A DNA stretch of 64,000 nt. It comes from Paracyclopina nana. Lineage: Eukaryota; Arthropoda; Copepoda; Cyclopoida; Cyclopettidae. Of this stretch, positions 35,201 through 50,000 are shown in pieces (within the stretch, counting starts at the first letter, position 1; every line of letters begins with the position of its first letter). The stretch lies in contig JAGUCH010000001.1 of the NCBI GenBank assembly GCA_019096065.1, positions 15,686,001 through 15,750,000 on the forward strand, written 5' to 3'. A program made the translations under genes and the position numbers. The notes under the pieces were generated by a model that was not told the DNA's origin, searched no databases, and worked only from the letters and a program-made list of their open reading frames with translations.

Positions 35201-38200
35201 AAGACAGGTCACAGGTTCAGAACAACTCATGACTTTGGATTTGTCTCTCTTGACATTCTTTATGCTTATCCTGAAGACAGTGGCACCTACATGTGCAAAG
35301 CCACAAACAAGCTGGGCGAGGCAGTCAATACATGCTCAGTTGAGGTAGTTGGCAGGAAATCATTGCTGCTAGACTCTCAGCACCCTGAGGGTTGGGAGAA
35401 AGTCAAGCACTTGGAATCCAGGAGCGTTGCTCATGGAAGATTGGAAGTTGAGGAAGCTGCAGTTGGAGCTCCATGCTTCATCACTGAGCTCATGGGACAG
35501 ACCAGCCTCTGTGAAGGACAAATTGCTCATTTTGAAGCCCAAATTGAGCCTATTCATGACTCAAGCCTCACTGTGGAATTCTTACACAATGGAAAACCCG
35601 TCAAACAAGCCTCAAGGATTCACACTCTTTGTGACTTTGGCTATGTGGCTCTTGATATTGGCCAACTGGTAGCTGCAGATGCTGGTACCTACACATGCAA
35701 AGTGAAGAATAAGCTTGGAGAAGCTTCATCTTCAATCACAGTCTCAGTGACAGGAGAAGGCTCATTAGATACTTCCTCGGTCAGACCAGAAGGACTAGAG
35801 AAAATCAAAGCTTTGGAGACAAAGCAATCAATGAGGGCTCAAGAAGAGGTGAGAACCTTTCAAAAGCCTGTTTTCACTCAACCCTTGAAGAACCTACTGA
35901 AGGAGGAGAATACATCGGCCCACTTTTCATGCACCCTAATTCCTGTGGGTGATCCAACTTTAAAGGTGGAATGGTACAAGGATGGTCAAAAAATTTCCAC
36001 GGGTACCAGAATCAATACTATGCATGAATTTGGTCTGGTCAATCTTGACATATCAGGAGTGAGAACGAGCGATGAAGGTATCTATGAAGTGAGAGCTAGC
36101 AACTCTCTTGGAGAAGCAATGGCAACAGCTTCACTGAAAGTAGTCTCTAAGGGCTCTCTCATTTTGGACTCACAGCACCCAGAGGGCATGAAGAAAATAA
36201 CAGCATTGGAATCTTCCAAGTCAGCTGCTCATGGATTCATTGAGACTGACCAACACTTTGAAAAGCCTGTCTTTGTGGACACATTGAAGGGAACACAAGA
36301 AGTTGCAGAAGGCCAGTATGCTCATATGGAGTGCAAAGTTGAGCCAGTTGGCGATCCTAACCTCAAGTTTACTTGGCTCAAGAATGGCGAGCCTCTCAAA
36401 ATGGGATCAAGGATCCAAGCCACACAAGATTTTGGCTTTGTTACTCTTGACATACAATCCTGTGTACCAGAGGATTCTGGAATGTACACTGTCAAGGCCT
36501 TCAATATCATGGGAGAGGCATCGTCTTCACTCGCCCTTCATGTTGGTAGCAAGAGTGCTGTGCTTGGAGATGCTCTTCATCCAGACTCTTTTGAAAAGAT
36601 TAAACAACTCGAGGCCAATAAGAAAGGCATCAAGCAGCAAGTTTCAGTGGAGGATGTCAAGCAACCGCCAGTTTTCATGGAGCCACTCAGAGATGTTGGA
36701 GTGGTTGCTGAAGGCACCACTGTGACTGTGGAAGCATTGATTGAGCCCAAACATGACCCCAACTTAAAAGTGGAATTTGAGTTGAATGGAAAGCCCATAA
36801 CAACTGGTAACCAAAATGAAGTTATACAGAAGAGTGGAATCGATTATTTAACATTTTTTTAGGCTCTCGGCTCAAAACATCATTGGACTTTGGGCATGTT
36901 ATTCTTCAAATCAGCAGTGTCAGGGCAGCAGATTCTGGTCTTTATACATGCAAGGCCACCAATTCACTAGGAGAGGCTGTCTGCACCACAAGTGTTAAAG
37001 TGGAAGGTAAGTGTTACAACAAACAATTTGCATAAAGGCATTCAGGAACTGCCCTATTTGTGAGTTTGATTTTGAAACATAGAGCAAAACTGGATTGCTG
37101 AGACTACCCAGAACCCATCATCCCTTGAAAAAATAATTGAATTAGAAGCTGGTAGAGCTGCGGTACCAGAAGCTCTTGAAGTTGATGAAGAATATGCAAT
37201 GCCGACCTTTACAAAGCACATCAATGACATAATTTGCAATGAGGAAGATTCAGCCAAATTTGAGTGTTCATTGGAACCAAAAAATGATCCAAGTATGAAA
37301 CTAGGTAAGAGCATAATATTTTGTTGTAAAAAAGCCAATTCTTGTAATATTTTTGGTTAAATTAGTTTGGCTGGTCAATGGAAAGCCCATTTCTTGTGGC
37401 AGCAGAATAATTCATGGATTTGATTTTGGATTAGTCTCTTTGGAAATTCAATGTGTACAATTGGCTGACGCAGGAGTGCTAACATGCATTGCATCAAACA
37501 GCTCAGGAAAAGCTTCAACATCTGGAACACTGAAGGTCAACCCTGCTTCAAGTATCATTTCTAGCACTCAACACCCAGCTGGGCAAACTGGCCTAGACAA
37601 TATAAATAAATTGGATTCACTGTCTTTTGACTTATCCAAAGATGAAGCAGGAGATGAAATCAAGCCAAGTGAAAAGCCAACTTTTACTAGCCAGTTACCT
37701 GAAAAAGCCACAGTTCAGCCAAATGGTGCCCTGCATTTGCAATGCAATGTTGAGCCAAAAAGTGATCCTAAGCTCAATATCAATTGGTATCACAATGGGT
37801 TGCTCCTAAGCTCTGCTACAAGAATCAAAGCAGCCTTGGATTTTGGCCGGGTGACTCTTGACATATCTGATTTATCTGCGAGAGACTCCGGAATATATAC
37901 ATGCAAAGCATTCAATGAGGCCGGAGAGGCAGTGGTATTTACTTCAGTAAGCTGTGATGGTGATACCAGCATTGATGCAGAAACAAAGCATCCAAAAGGA
38001 AAACAAGGAATGCAAGCAATATCTGAATTTGACACCAAATTTCAACTACCACATGATGATGATGATGATGGAGTCAAACTTGAAGAAACTCCAAAATTTA
38101 TTCAACACTTATCAAATATTGAAGTTAGAGAAGGAGATAAGGCATATCTAGAAGCTAAGCTAGAGCCCAAAAATGACTCTCATATGAACTTGTCATGGGA

Positions 38201-41200
38201 ACTCAATGGAAAGCCACTCTTAGACAGCTCAAGATACAAGAATGTGTTTTCATTTGGAATGGTGATTCTTGAAATTGGCAACTTTTCTTCTACTGATGCT
38301 GGTACCTATGTATGCACAGCTACAAACAAATTTGGTTGCTCCACTACATCAGCATCTGTGGCTTTTGTTGAAGAAAAATCCTCTGAATGCCCAAAGTTTG
38401 TTGGAAAGCTACATGACCAGCTTCATTTAAGAGATGGTGAATCTGTCCACTTTCAATGTGCTCTTGAGCCAATTGATGACTCTGACATGAAAGTTGAGTG
38501 GCTTTTTAATGGAGAGCCATTACCGAGTTCCTTTAGAATAAAAACAGTCGCTGATTTTGGGTTTGTCATGCTTGACATAGCTGGAGTTGATTCAAGAGAC
38601 TCTGGAACATACACCTGTCGTGCTTGGAATAAGTATGCAGAATTACATAGCATTTATTCAATCACCTGTCTTATTATTTTTTCTTTCACTCAGGTATGGA
38701 GAGGACAAAGTCTCATGCCAGTTGAAGTGTGAAGGCAAAAGTGGTGTAATAGTCCAATCCTTACACCCTGACAGTTTAGTAAAAATTAAGACATTTGAAC
38801 TGCCAGGTACCTTAGGTGACACTAATGAGACTGTTGTCAACTACAGTTTGTTGTTTGATGCTTTCCTTTTAACAATCAACCAGGAAAAATTAGAATTTTT
38901 TTTTCTTTTCACAGAGGGAGGAGATGTTGTCCCAGCAGCTGCTCAGGACATTGGACCACCAAAGTTTGTCTCACAGTTTAGCCAGTCTGATGAATTGTCA
39001 GAAGGGCAAAGCTGCCACTTGGAGGCCAAACTTATGCCTGTGGAAGACCCAAGCCTTACTGTTGAATGGCTTAAAGATGGCAAACCACTTCAAACTGGAC
39101 ATCGCTTCAGAACTTTTCACGACTTTGGCATCGTTATTCTTGACATACTTTATTGCTATGCTGAAGACTCAGGAACCTATGAGTGCAGAGCAACTAACAA
39201 GTTTGGATCTGATAGCATTTCTTGCCATCTCAAATGCTCAGAAAAGTCAGGGTTGATCCTGACACCTCAGGTTCCAGGAGAAATGAAGGCTCACACAATG
39301 CAGAGAATTCAACACCTTGAGTCCATGAAGATGAGCAGAACTACAATTGAACAATCCTCCTCTGGAACTGCGCCTAGATTCACTGTGCCTATTGAAAATA
39401 TGGCTGATTTAAAGGAAGGAGAAAATGCTCACTTTGAAGCTAGGCTCATTCCTACTGATGATCCAACTTTGCAAATTGAATGGTATTGGAATGGCAAAGC
39501 CTTGAAGGCAGGATCAAGAATCAGAACTTTCTGCGACTTTGGGTTTGTCATCTTGGAGATCTCCCCAGTGTACCCAGAGGACTCTGGTGAGTACACCTGC
39601 AAAGCCAAAAATGCCTTTGGAGAGGCAGTTACAACAGCCACCCTCAGATGTTCTGGAAAGAGGCAAATTATCATGGAATCTCAATTGCCAAGAGGCATGG
39701 AGGGAGCGATTGATAAGATTGCCAACCTTGAAGGTCTTGGAAGAAGAAGGGCTCTTGAACAGCCACCAGAGGACACAGATGCTCCCCCAGAGTTTTTAAG
39801 CCAACTAGAAGATTTGCTCTTGGCAGAAAACTCATTAGCTCACTTTGAGACAAGACTAACTCCAATTAATGATCCATCAATGAGAGTGGAATGGTTTCAT
39901 AATGGTAAGCAGCTGTCTGCTGGTTCCAGAATCAAGACAATTAATGATTTTGGGTTTGTGATCTTGGAAGTTGCCAATGTGATGACCAGGGACTCAGGCA
40001 ACTACACATGCAAAGCTGTGAACAAACATGGAGAAGCAACTGTTACCTGCAATGTTCAGGTGAAGAGCAAACATAGTATTGTCACTGATCCTCAGCTTCC
40101 AAAGAGCTTCAGGACTGGGACAGATTCCATATTGAAGCTTGAAGAAAACAGATGGAGGAGAACTGAGCATGACATTTTGGGAGATGAGTGTGAAGCTAAA
40201 CCTCCCGTATTTGTTACCAAAATCAAGGATGTCAATGTGATTGAGGGACAGCCTGCCCATTTTGACTGCAGAGTGGAGCCTATTGGTGATGGCTCAATGC
40301 AAATTCAGTGGTACCATAATGGCCAATCACTTCAAATTGGCTCGAGAATTCACACCATCAGTGACTTTGGATTTGTTGTCTTAGACATTGACTGGACCTT
40401 CAAGAGGGATTCAGGAGCTTACACCTGCCAAGCTTCAAATAAGTTTGGAACCACTGAAATCACAGCCAATCTGGTTTGCTCTAGCAAAAAGGACATCAAC
40501 CTTGACTCACAGCTACCATCTGGCATGAGTTTGGACAAGTTGAAAGATCTTGAAAAGGGCAAAACTGAATTGAGAGGCATTGAAGATGAGGCTGAAATTA
40601 CTGCGCCTAAATTTATCACACAAATACAATCTAGAGCAGTTGGAGAGGGTGAACCTGTACATTTCAACTGCCGAGTTGAGCCTAAGCATGATCCTAAGCT
40701 TTGCATAACTTGGTATCATAATGAAAAAGAGCTGGCTTCAGGTCACCGCTTTAGAATTACTCAAGAGTTTGGCTATGTAGCCCTAGACATTTTATATACC
40801 TACCCTGAAGATGAAGGTGAATACATTTGCAAAGCTAAGAATGCTCTTGGAGAAGATATTACCAGATGCAAACTAGTTTGCAAAGAATTGCCTGCCATTC
40901 AGTTGGAGAACCAAGTTCCAAAAGGCATGAAAAAGTCTGAGTATTTGATGCAAATGGAGGCATCAATGAAGAAATATGCACAGGAGATCATGTTAACTGA
41001 GGATGATGTCTATGATGTTGAGAAGAGACAGCCTCCCAGATTTGTCACCCAAATTCAAAGTGTCACTGATTTGGTTGAGATGCAAGCAACCAAATTTGAG
41101 TGTCAACTGGCTCCTGTGGGCGATCCCCACATGAAAGTAGAGTGGTTTTTCAATGGAAAACCTTTGCCTTTCAGTAAGTAGTCATTGGTTATCACACTAA

Positions 41201-44022
41201 ACTTAACTATATTTATAAATATCACTTCATCCTTAGAAAATAGATTCACTCCAATCTTTGACTTTGGCTATGTTGCCATGAACTTTGGCTGGGTATACCC
41301 TGAAGATTCTGGAGAATATGTATGCAGAGCAACTAACGCATATGGATCAGATGAAACCAGAGGAATAATCAGAACTAGTGGCAAGCCAGGTATCATTTAT
41401 GAGTCTCAACTGCCAAAGGGAATGGCTAGCATTGAAAGGATAAGAAAGATGGAATCAGGATGGCAGAGAGCTCCAGATCTGATTGAGCCAGAAGCTGAGA
41501 GATTCAAGCCTTGTTTTGTAACAAAGCCTGAACTTCAAGAAGTCAGTGAGGGAGATAGTGCTCGATTCTGCTGTCGAGTCACTGGCTACCCCAAACCTAG
41601 GGTTATGTGGCTACTGAATGGTCATACTGTTATCAATGTAAGACCTTTTTTGTAAACTTTTTGCATGAAGCTTGAACATTCTTGTTTTACTTCAGGGAAG
41701 CAAGCATAAGTTGGTGTATGATGGAATGTGGCACTTTGACATCCCAAAGTGCAGAGACATTGATGCTGGCAAGGTTGAAGTAATTGCTAGGAATTCATGT
41801 GGAGAGGCATATGCTGCAACTACCTTAACTGTCAACCCAAGGCAAGATGACTACAGAGCTGTACTTAGGCACAATGTTAAACGTGAGTAGTATACAATAA
41901 GTGAATGCATGTGTGAAAGCAAAGCTGCTTCTGCTATCACAAGGCTTGATGATACTTTAAGCTTTTCTCACATATTGGCATTCACTTTTCCCTTAATGAG
42001 TAGATAATTGCTATCATTGGTGGAAGATGCACATGCAGTTTGTCCTCATACATCAAAAAGCCTATAAATAATAATGTAATGTACTACCAAGAGAAGACAT
42101 GCTCCTTCAAGCAGGAATAAAATACCAGGTGAGATTAATGTGCTTGCATGAAGTTTGACAATAAGTAATTTTATTGATGAGTAACATGAGTTTACAAAAA
42201 AAACTAACTAACATTTGTTCCAATGCTTGAAAATGACATCTCTGACTTCTGAGATTGATAAAGAAAAAGCCTTTTGCCAACTTTGAGCTCATGATGGGCC
42301 AATTAGATTTTGCTATTGGGATAGTAGCACTTTTTCAATTTATCCAAAAATATAGCTCCATGCGTAGCCTTTTATTCTTTTTCAAAATGGTATCAACTTA
42401 TATTTTGATTTGCTCATTCTTCTTTTAATATCTTATCAGTTATATCTATGTGTTAACAACTGTTGAGCCTGTTAGCATACAGGATGCAGCTCCAAAATTA
42501 CAACTGCACCACAGCCAATTTGGCCAAAGTTTAGCAGCCTCAACTGGTAGTGGAGGTAAGGAGCAGAAAGCAAAGCTCAGCAATATTCCTTCCATTCAAT
42601 ACTTTTTTAATAATATTGAGCATCAAAATGTTACCAAAAGTTTTTTTCGAGCAAAAGTGAATTATGCTTCAAAGAATACATAAAAGCCTCATTTCATGGC
42701 CAAGCAAATGAGAGATGCATGAGAGTGCCCATAACCATTTGTTTGCTAGCACGTGCATCTTTTGAAAGGCCTTTCAAGAAGGTTAAAGACTGATTCCAAG
42801 TTTTAATTTCCTTTCTCAGTAAATTTATTTTGTTGATCAGAGAAAAGCAATGCCTCAATTTTTTGTGCAACTGCAATTCAGATCAAGCAAGTTTTTTCCA
42901 TTCACAATCTAAGGATATTCAGAAAATCTCATTATGTTAGTCATCATTGATTAGCTAGAATGATGATGTGATTATGTTCTTTTTTTGCAAAATTCATCAG
43001 TCTTGAATCCTTCATACACCAGAAGACAGCTGTTGAATGCTTAAATCTATATTTTTGAGCCTGCACATGACATAAAGTATGTGGAACTATGTATTGACAT
43101 TTTTTAACAATTATTTCTCCTTTGAATTTAGCCTTCTATGATGAGTCAATTGATGCTAAAAGCACCCACCATCAGATGAGTCACACATCCATGACAATGA
43201 AGTACTCAGAAAGAAAGAAAGTGTCTACAACCCATGTTGAACAAAAAGCATCCTTTTCTGAGGAAGCCTTGGAGTGGCAACAACTGGCAAAGAGGGAGAA
43301 AAATGTTGCCTTCTTCCAGGTAGAACAAATGAGCAAGGTACTTTCAAATCTTGAAATGAAATTTGAAAAACCTACTATTTCTTTAATGACAGGGCAATTT
43401 GATTGCTCCACTTTTCACTACTCCACTTGAACCACTGGTAATTGAAGAAGGCCAAACAGCAAAGTTCAAGGTTGAGTTTGAAGGAACTCCAAAACCAAAT
43501 GTCAAATGGCTTAGATACACCTTCCAACTTGATAAAAGTGAAGTAATTCATTTTGAAGAAGATGCCACTTCATCAACTTTGATAATTGAGAATGCTTGCC
43601 CGGATGACTCAGGGATTTTCACATGCATTCTAGAAAACAATGCTGGCTCCACCAAATCAAGCACTAATTTGACTGTAGTTGAGAAAGAAGAAACAACCTA
43701 CACTAGTCAAATTCATCATGAATCTAGAAGTAGCCAAATGGCTAGTACTAGTAACAGCATTAAAACCATGCATGTGAAGACCAGTGACAAAATAAGGATT
43801 GATATTCAATTTAAAGATGGCGCCAAATCAGATCTGACTTTTACTCACAATGACAAATGCCTTACTGAATCCAATGAAGAAGGCATTGAAATAACTTTTT
43901 GTAATGATATTGCAACTCTAAACATTGAGAATGCTGGTAGTCAGCATTCTGGTATGTATCAATGTATTATGAAGACAAATGGAGGAGAAGCCAGGTGTCA
44001 TGTGAATGTTCTTGTGGAATAG
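26926..44022 (+). CDS. sls: Kettin-type short isoform of sallimus
   Basis: Shares the exons from 26926 to 41882, then uses 43132-43337 and 43393-44022. The phase-1 end at 41882 plus CC gives Pro and reads NVKPFYDE, resembling the segment after the array in fly kettin. The total is 4345 residues with 32 Ig domains; fly kettin is about 4800 with 35. The last exon encodes two Ig domains (43404-43685, and a divergent one at 43770-44020) and stops at TAG 44020-44022. AATAAA follows at 44064. Kettin binds actin along the thin filament near the Z-disc. The isoform rests on phase, similarity and the poly(A) signal, not on transcripts. A consensus phase-1 donor inside the last exon (GGTATGT at 43951) could also join to 44193 but would cut the final Ig domain. 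Confidence 0.75.
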
Positions 44023-47000
44023 TGATTTGCAAGAAGCCCAGCAATTAATTATCATAACTAAATAATAAAATTAACAAATAATTTCTTAGCTAATGTATTT
44101 AACCTTTGAAAATACACTTTTGACAATGCATAATTCATCTTCCACCAATTAAGTCAGACAGATTATTTTTTTAACTACTTTTCTTTGCACAGGTGACTAT
44201 GTTAATTCTAAAGAGTATAGGCAACCAGAATGGGTTACTGGAATGGAGGCAATCAAGAAAAGGCTTGATGGTACAATAAAATATTTTGTTTTCCTGAACA
44301 TACTGCAGTTTTGATATTTTCAGAGCAAACATGTTCAGCAAAATTTACTCAAGAGCTCAAAGACACAAGAGGCAAGGAAGGAACAAAAGTCAGGTTGGAG
44401 GCAATGTTCTCAGGCAATCCTATGCCTGAGATTACCTGGGAGTTTGATGGAAAGGTTATTGAAAACTCTAAGAACTTACAAATCAAGGTGAAGGATAGGA
44501 AGACAGTGCTTACTATTTTTGAGGCATCAAAGGAGCACAATGGATACTATACTTGTCGAGTCAAGAATTCTTTGGGATCAGATAGAACTAGGGCTCTACT
44601 AACAATCAGCAGTAAGTCCAATTTAATGAATAAGCCATAAAGGCTTAACTTGATTATCAGTTGAATATCTGCCATTAATTTAGAGCCTGGAGCAGAGCCT
44701 GAGAAAAAGAAAGAAAAAGTAGCAAAGATGGTGAAGGTAGAAGAAATTCCCCAAAAAGCAGAGCCCATTGCAAAGTAAGACATTTCTCATTGGCACCACT
44801 TTAGAAAAGATCATGACATGCTAAAACCCAAAATTACACACATTTTGAAGAGAAAATCTTCTAACTCAACAACAATTCAAGAGCTGCCTTTGACAAATCA
44901 TGCAAAGATTGTAAATGAGTGATTGCTGTAATGCAAACTTTTGCTGCTGCAATAAAGGTACTTCTAAGAACCATATCTTACTTAAAAAGTCATTCTGCAG
45001 TGATTGGTAAGTCAAACTGACTTAGCATTGAAAGAAACAACTTTTCAAGATGGCTCCTTAATTAATGTATAGAACTTTATTAACTTCAAATGGAACTAAT
45101 TTTCAAAACTGGTGCTGTCTAAGTAACAACCTTCTTTGACTCTTACTTTCCAAGCATGACTTATCTATGGCAGTTCTTCTCACAATCTAAGCCTGTCTTT
45201 AACACATCCATACCCAACCAGGAAACCTGAGCTAGCTAAGCCAACAGAGACAAAACAGCCTGTCAAAACATGGGGGAAAAGTGGGTCCAAGAAAGTTGAG
45301 CCAAATCCAGAGCCAGAAAAAAAGATGGAAATAAAACTAAAAAAGACTGATATCTCTCAGAAAAAGCCTGAACCTGAGAAGAAAGTTGAGATACCTTCAC
45401 TGAAGCCAACTCCACGACCACAAAAGGAGGCCATAGAAGAGGAAAAGGAATCTGTCCACCTCAAGCATGTCAAGAAAGATATAGACCAGGTAAATAGATC
45501 TGCCAAATAAGATGCACATCACATTTTGCAGAACCATACAACAAGAAGATAGCCTTTGTGTAGCCCTTCAATATAAGCAATATGAAAACATTTCAGGCAT
45601 TTATTCCAAAACCAACATCCATCACAACTCAAACACCAACCAAAATATATGAGGTATTCAGATTTACAACCTCTAACATAGAGTTTCACCAAAACTGCAA
45701 CAAGCTAGCTGAACTATCATAGAAAAAAAAAACAACTTAGTTTATAGTGGCAAAGTTGCAGTTTTCGCAAAATATTTTGACCATGATAAGGTTTTAACTA
45801 AAAAATTCAATTAAGGATATTTCCCTCCATGAAGACAAACTGAAGGAACCAGTTAAAGCTAAAAAAGCTTCAGCAAAACTTGTTGTGGGACAGGAGGTAC
45901 AAATACCAACAGAAAACCAGCCCCTTGATAAAGTACCTCAACAGCCTCAGGATATTGAAAAACAAGTCCACATAATGAAAGCTGAAAACATTAGTAGTAC
46001 CTCTGACTTAAAGAAAGTGATGAAGGCTGTGCCTGTATCAATCAGTCAAGAGGACTCCATTAACATTAGCAAGAACAAACAAAACAATGAAATGCAACCA
46101 GAAAGTACCCCTCTCAACTCATCCCCACAAAAAACTTTCAAACAAACCCAACACAAGAAACCAGAAACTAATGCATCCATTTCTGAGCTTGAAACTACCA
46201 CATATGGAAATGAAATTAACTCTAAGGTAATAATTACAGATAACCTCATGACATAACTTTTTCCTTTGAAGTATGCTTTTTAATAGGCTGAACAAATTGA
46301 AGACGCAGCTGAAAAATATCAGGGTGATGAACAGATTAAAATCATTATTAATCCAGTAATAACAGAAGTTGGATCAGATGAAGAAGGATCAATAACTGAA
46401 GAAGCTACCAAGCAACAGCAATCAAATATTAAGTCAAAAAACACAATAAGTGACATGACATATCCCTCACAAACTCTGCAAAAAACTCATGAGCAGCAGG
46501 TAAAATCCTAACACCAAAATTACAGCTTCTGAACTTTTCAATGAGCTGAGTAACTTTCTTTTACAAGAATCTGTTTTTATTTAATTTCTCACTTCAATTT
46601 TGAAGAAAAATACTGAACCACAATCTATTCTTTCTTATGCTAGGTTGAGCAGTCACCAAAACCAGTTGTAAAGAAAATGCCCTCAGCTGCAGCTCCAATT
46701 CCAGCCCCAGATGAAACTGATATTGATGTGAAGCAATCAGAGGAAGTGACTGAGCATGGAAAGGTAAAAATTATGTTCAGTGATTAGCTCCTTGAGTTGA
46801 TGGAAAGCAATATGCCACAATTATATATTATTTTGAAGTAATTGAAACCAGTCCTTTTTGAGACTTAAGGACACTGTTTTTAGATAGTGTAACATAAGTG
46901 TGCAGTATAGATAGAGTGTTATCAATTAAAACTTATTCTTTTCAAAGCTTGAGGTGACTCAAATTCTGGCATATGATGAACAAAAGATACACTCAGAATT

Positions 47001-50000
47001 AATTGGCTTTGACACTAATGAAGTACAAGAAACACCAACTCTACAAGACCTTCAAATAAGAGCTAGCCCCACAGAAAGACAAACAAAACATCACATTTCA
47101 GCTCAACTTACTCAGCCACATGATGAAATTGCAAAAGAAATGGTAAAGGTAAAAAATAAGTAGCTCTTGTTTTCCAAGGGGTGGAGACAATAAGATCAAA
47201 CTAAGGCACAGTGGGGCAGATGCTAGCCGAAAATTCGCATTTTATGTCAAGGAAGAAAAATGCGCTAATTTTGCATCAATTGGGCTTTGCTTACGGAGGC
47301 TCTGTTAGTAATGATTTTTGCCGCTAGGAGGAGCTAATGATAGCCCAGCTAATAGCAGCGTAGGCTAAGCGGGCTGAAAATTGAATTTCGATCTGTTTCT
47401 GTTTGCACCTGCTCCGCTACAAGCTCGATCTAAAAAAATTGAACCTACGATCAATTTTTAAAGTCAACAGATTTGGTATATTTCAACTAATTTACAAATA
47501 TTTTAGTCTTATAACTTTTTAAAAGTAAGATTTAATCCAGTTTTGTTGCCATTTTATAGGCACAGTGAGTAATAATTGTGTGCTTTGCAGGACAATTTGC
47601 CCAAGAAAAGCAAGCTTGATACACGGTGGAGCTTTCTAGAAAAGGCAGAAAATCTCTCGTTTCTTGACAAGAACGCCAAAATATTTCGTTTTTAAAAGTC
47701 AAAAAGCCAAATGATAACGATTATGCGACGAACTAGTTGAAGCGACCTTGAAAAAGAATCGGAGGTTACTCCTAATGCCATCTTTTTTACCTTATTGGGA
47801 AAAATGTAACTACACCGTGAGCAAAGCCCAATTAGCTAAATGTCAATGGGAAATAAGCAAAATGTGGAATTTGAGTGACTTTTAAGTGCATTTTTGCTTT
47901 TTTATTTTGCATGAGAGAGTAAGACTTCTGCGAATCAACTCAGCTCAGTCAACTGACTCGATTTGACGGAAAATTCGTAAGTAAAAATAGTTACTCAACC
48001 TCTGACTTCCAACAACTTTTCCTCGTCAAGTAGCAAAAAGTAGCACTTAAAACCAATTTTGAAGGATCCATTAGCCTCATTTCTATCTAATTTCACCAAA
48101 ATTATCAAAACGAATTGATCCGGGGAAGCAAAGCAAGGGTGTGAAAATATCTGAATTTTAGGCCCTTTTTTGGGGCTTTTGAGCTTGATGAAGCTCACCT
48201 TTAATGCTCAAAAAGCCGAATTTTAGACTCTCAACTTACCAAAAAAACATCTAAAGTTTGATCAGAACAAAATTAGTTTAATGAAGTTTCAAGATTTCTT
48301 AGGCCTATTTTTAGGCCTAGCCCGTTTGATGAAAAAAATTGAATGCGAATTTTCGGCTGCTAAGGAGTACACTGTGTAAGGGTGGAATTTAAGTCCAAAA
48401 CAATTGAAGATTTTTGAGATTGAACTAAAATTATATTTAGGCTTTAAGATCAAACAATACAATGGTTATTTAACTTGTCATAGGATTTTCAAGCCAAATC
48501 ACCATGACTTTAATATTTAACTTTGGCAAATTGAGCAAAAAAACATTACTGAATTGAATAGTTAAGAGCCAATAAGCCTTCTTTTAAACAAAGTAACTAA
48601 TTCATGGTTTGGTTTATTGGTGAAAAATGCCCTACCCAATTTGGCCCTAAAATTTTGATCTTATTGCCATTTGCCTTGCCAAGACTCTTATTTATTTTCT
48701 ACTTTTAGCCTCTAGATAATTTATCAACAATTGGAATAGACATAAGAAATATCAAGGCAGTAGCCATAATTGTGGACTTCCTTCACACCCTCAAGAAGGA
48801 ATGTGTAGTACATGTGCACAGCCCAATTCATCCCTCAATTATCAAAGCAGCAGAGAAAATTGAAAGAGTATCTAAAGAAATATTATTACCTTTAAAAATT
48901 GTTGGAAACATGACTGGTGATGTGAGATATGAAAACACACAACCAATGGTTTCTTTAAAAACTGCTGAATCAAATGCTTCAGTTATTTGCATTTCAAAAA
49001 AGCAACTCCAAACTGTTTGTAGCCAAAGAGCCATCTTTCTACCATGGAGCAAAAGAATGGAATTAGCCACAGTTATTTACAATCTGACAGAAAACAAAGG
49101 CTTGACCAGCTTTATGAATTTGGTAGGAGCCAATGTTAACCTAATTATTATCTTTTCTCATTGACTTTATTTAGGCATACAATGTCATTGGGCTAATTTC
49201 TGAGAATAGCTTAAAGAGGCAGCCAACTAATATTTCCTCAGATTATTCATCACTTTATTGTTCAGTTGTGGAAGAAATAGTTGCGCTACTAAATTTATCA
49301 TATTCTACTCCTACTTTAACCATTGACCATGTCAAAGATTGTGCCTCGATAATAAGCTCCAGAATTGTTGAAGCATTTGAGTTGGAAGAATTGATGATTG
49401 TGGATTCAAGCATCTTAAAAGAGAACTCCAGTTCAGTGAAGAACAAAGAAAGAAACATAACCCACAGTTTGCTTGAAAATAGATATGATAGAGCCATAGG
49501 AAACAAGGATTTATCCTACAACTTACCCTCTTTTGAAGCAGAAGTTTGCAATCAAGAGGTACAACTTTAAAAATTAAGTGTATATTTTTATTACTACATT
49601 TCATTCTATTCAGCAAATATCCAATCATGATAAAGTGATAGAATGTGCTGCTGAAAAAATTGGTAACCTTTTGGAGGAGCAGTGTGTAATCCACAATTGC
49701 TCAATTGAGGCATCAACACAAATACCCTCTGTAAGCAAAGACTTCCTGACACTTATAGAAAATGTCACAAAAGATTCAAAACAAGGGATACTGATCTCAC
49801 AGTCAAAATGGGTAGATTATGTTCTATCCAGCATTACCAATATAGATGGAACCTCATGCAAAGCATTGAAACAAAAATGCACAGTGATAGGTATTTGTCT
49901 CCTTCAAAATGTGCACACAAATAGCTAATAATAAACAAAATAGGGTCGCACCATTTAAAATGCAGTTCAAGCCAAGCGATGGAGGAGTTAGACATATTCA

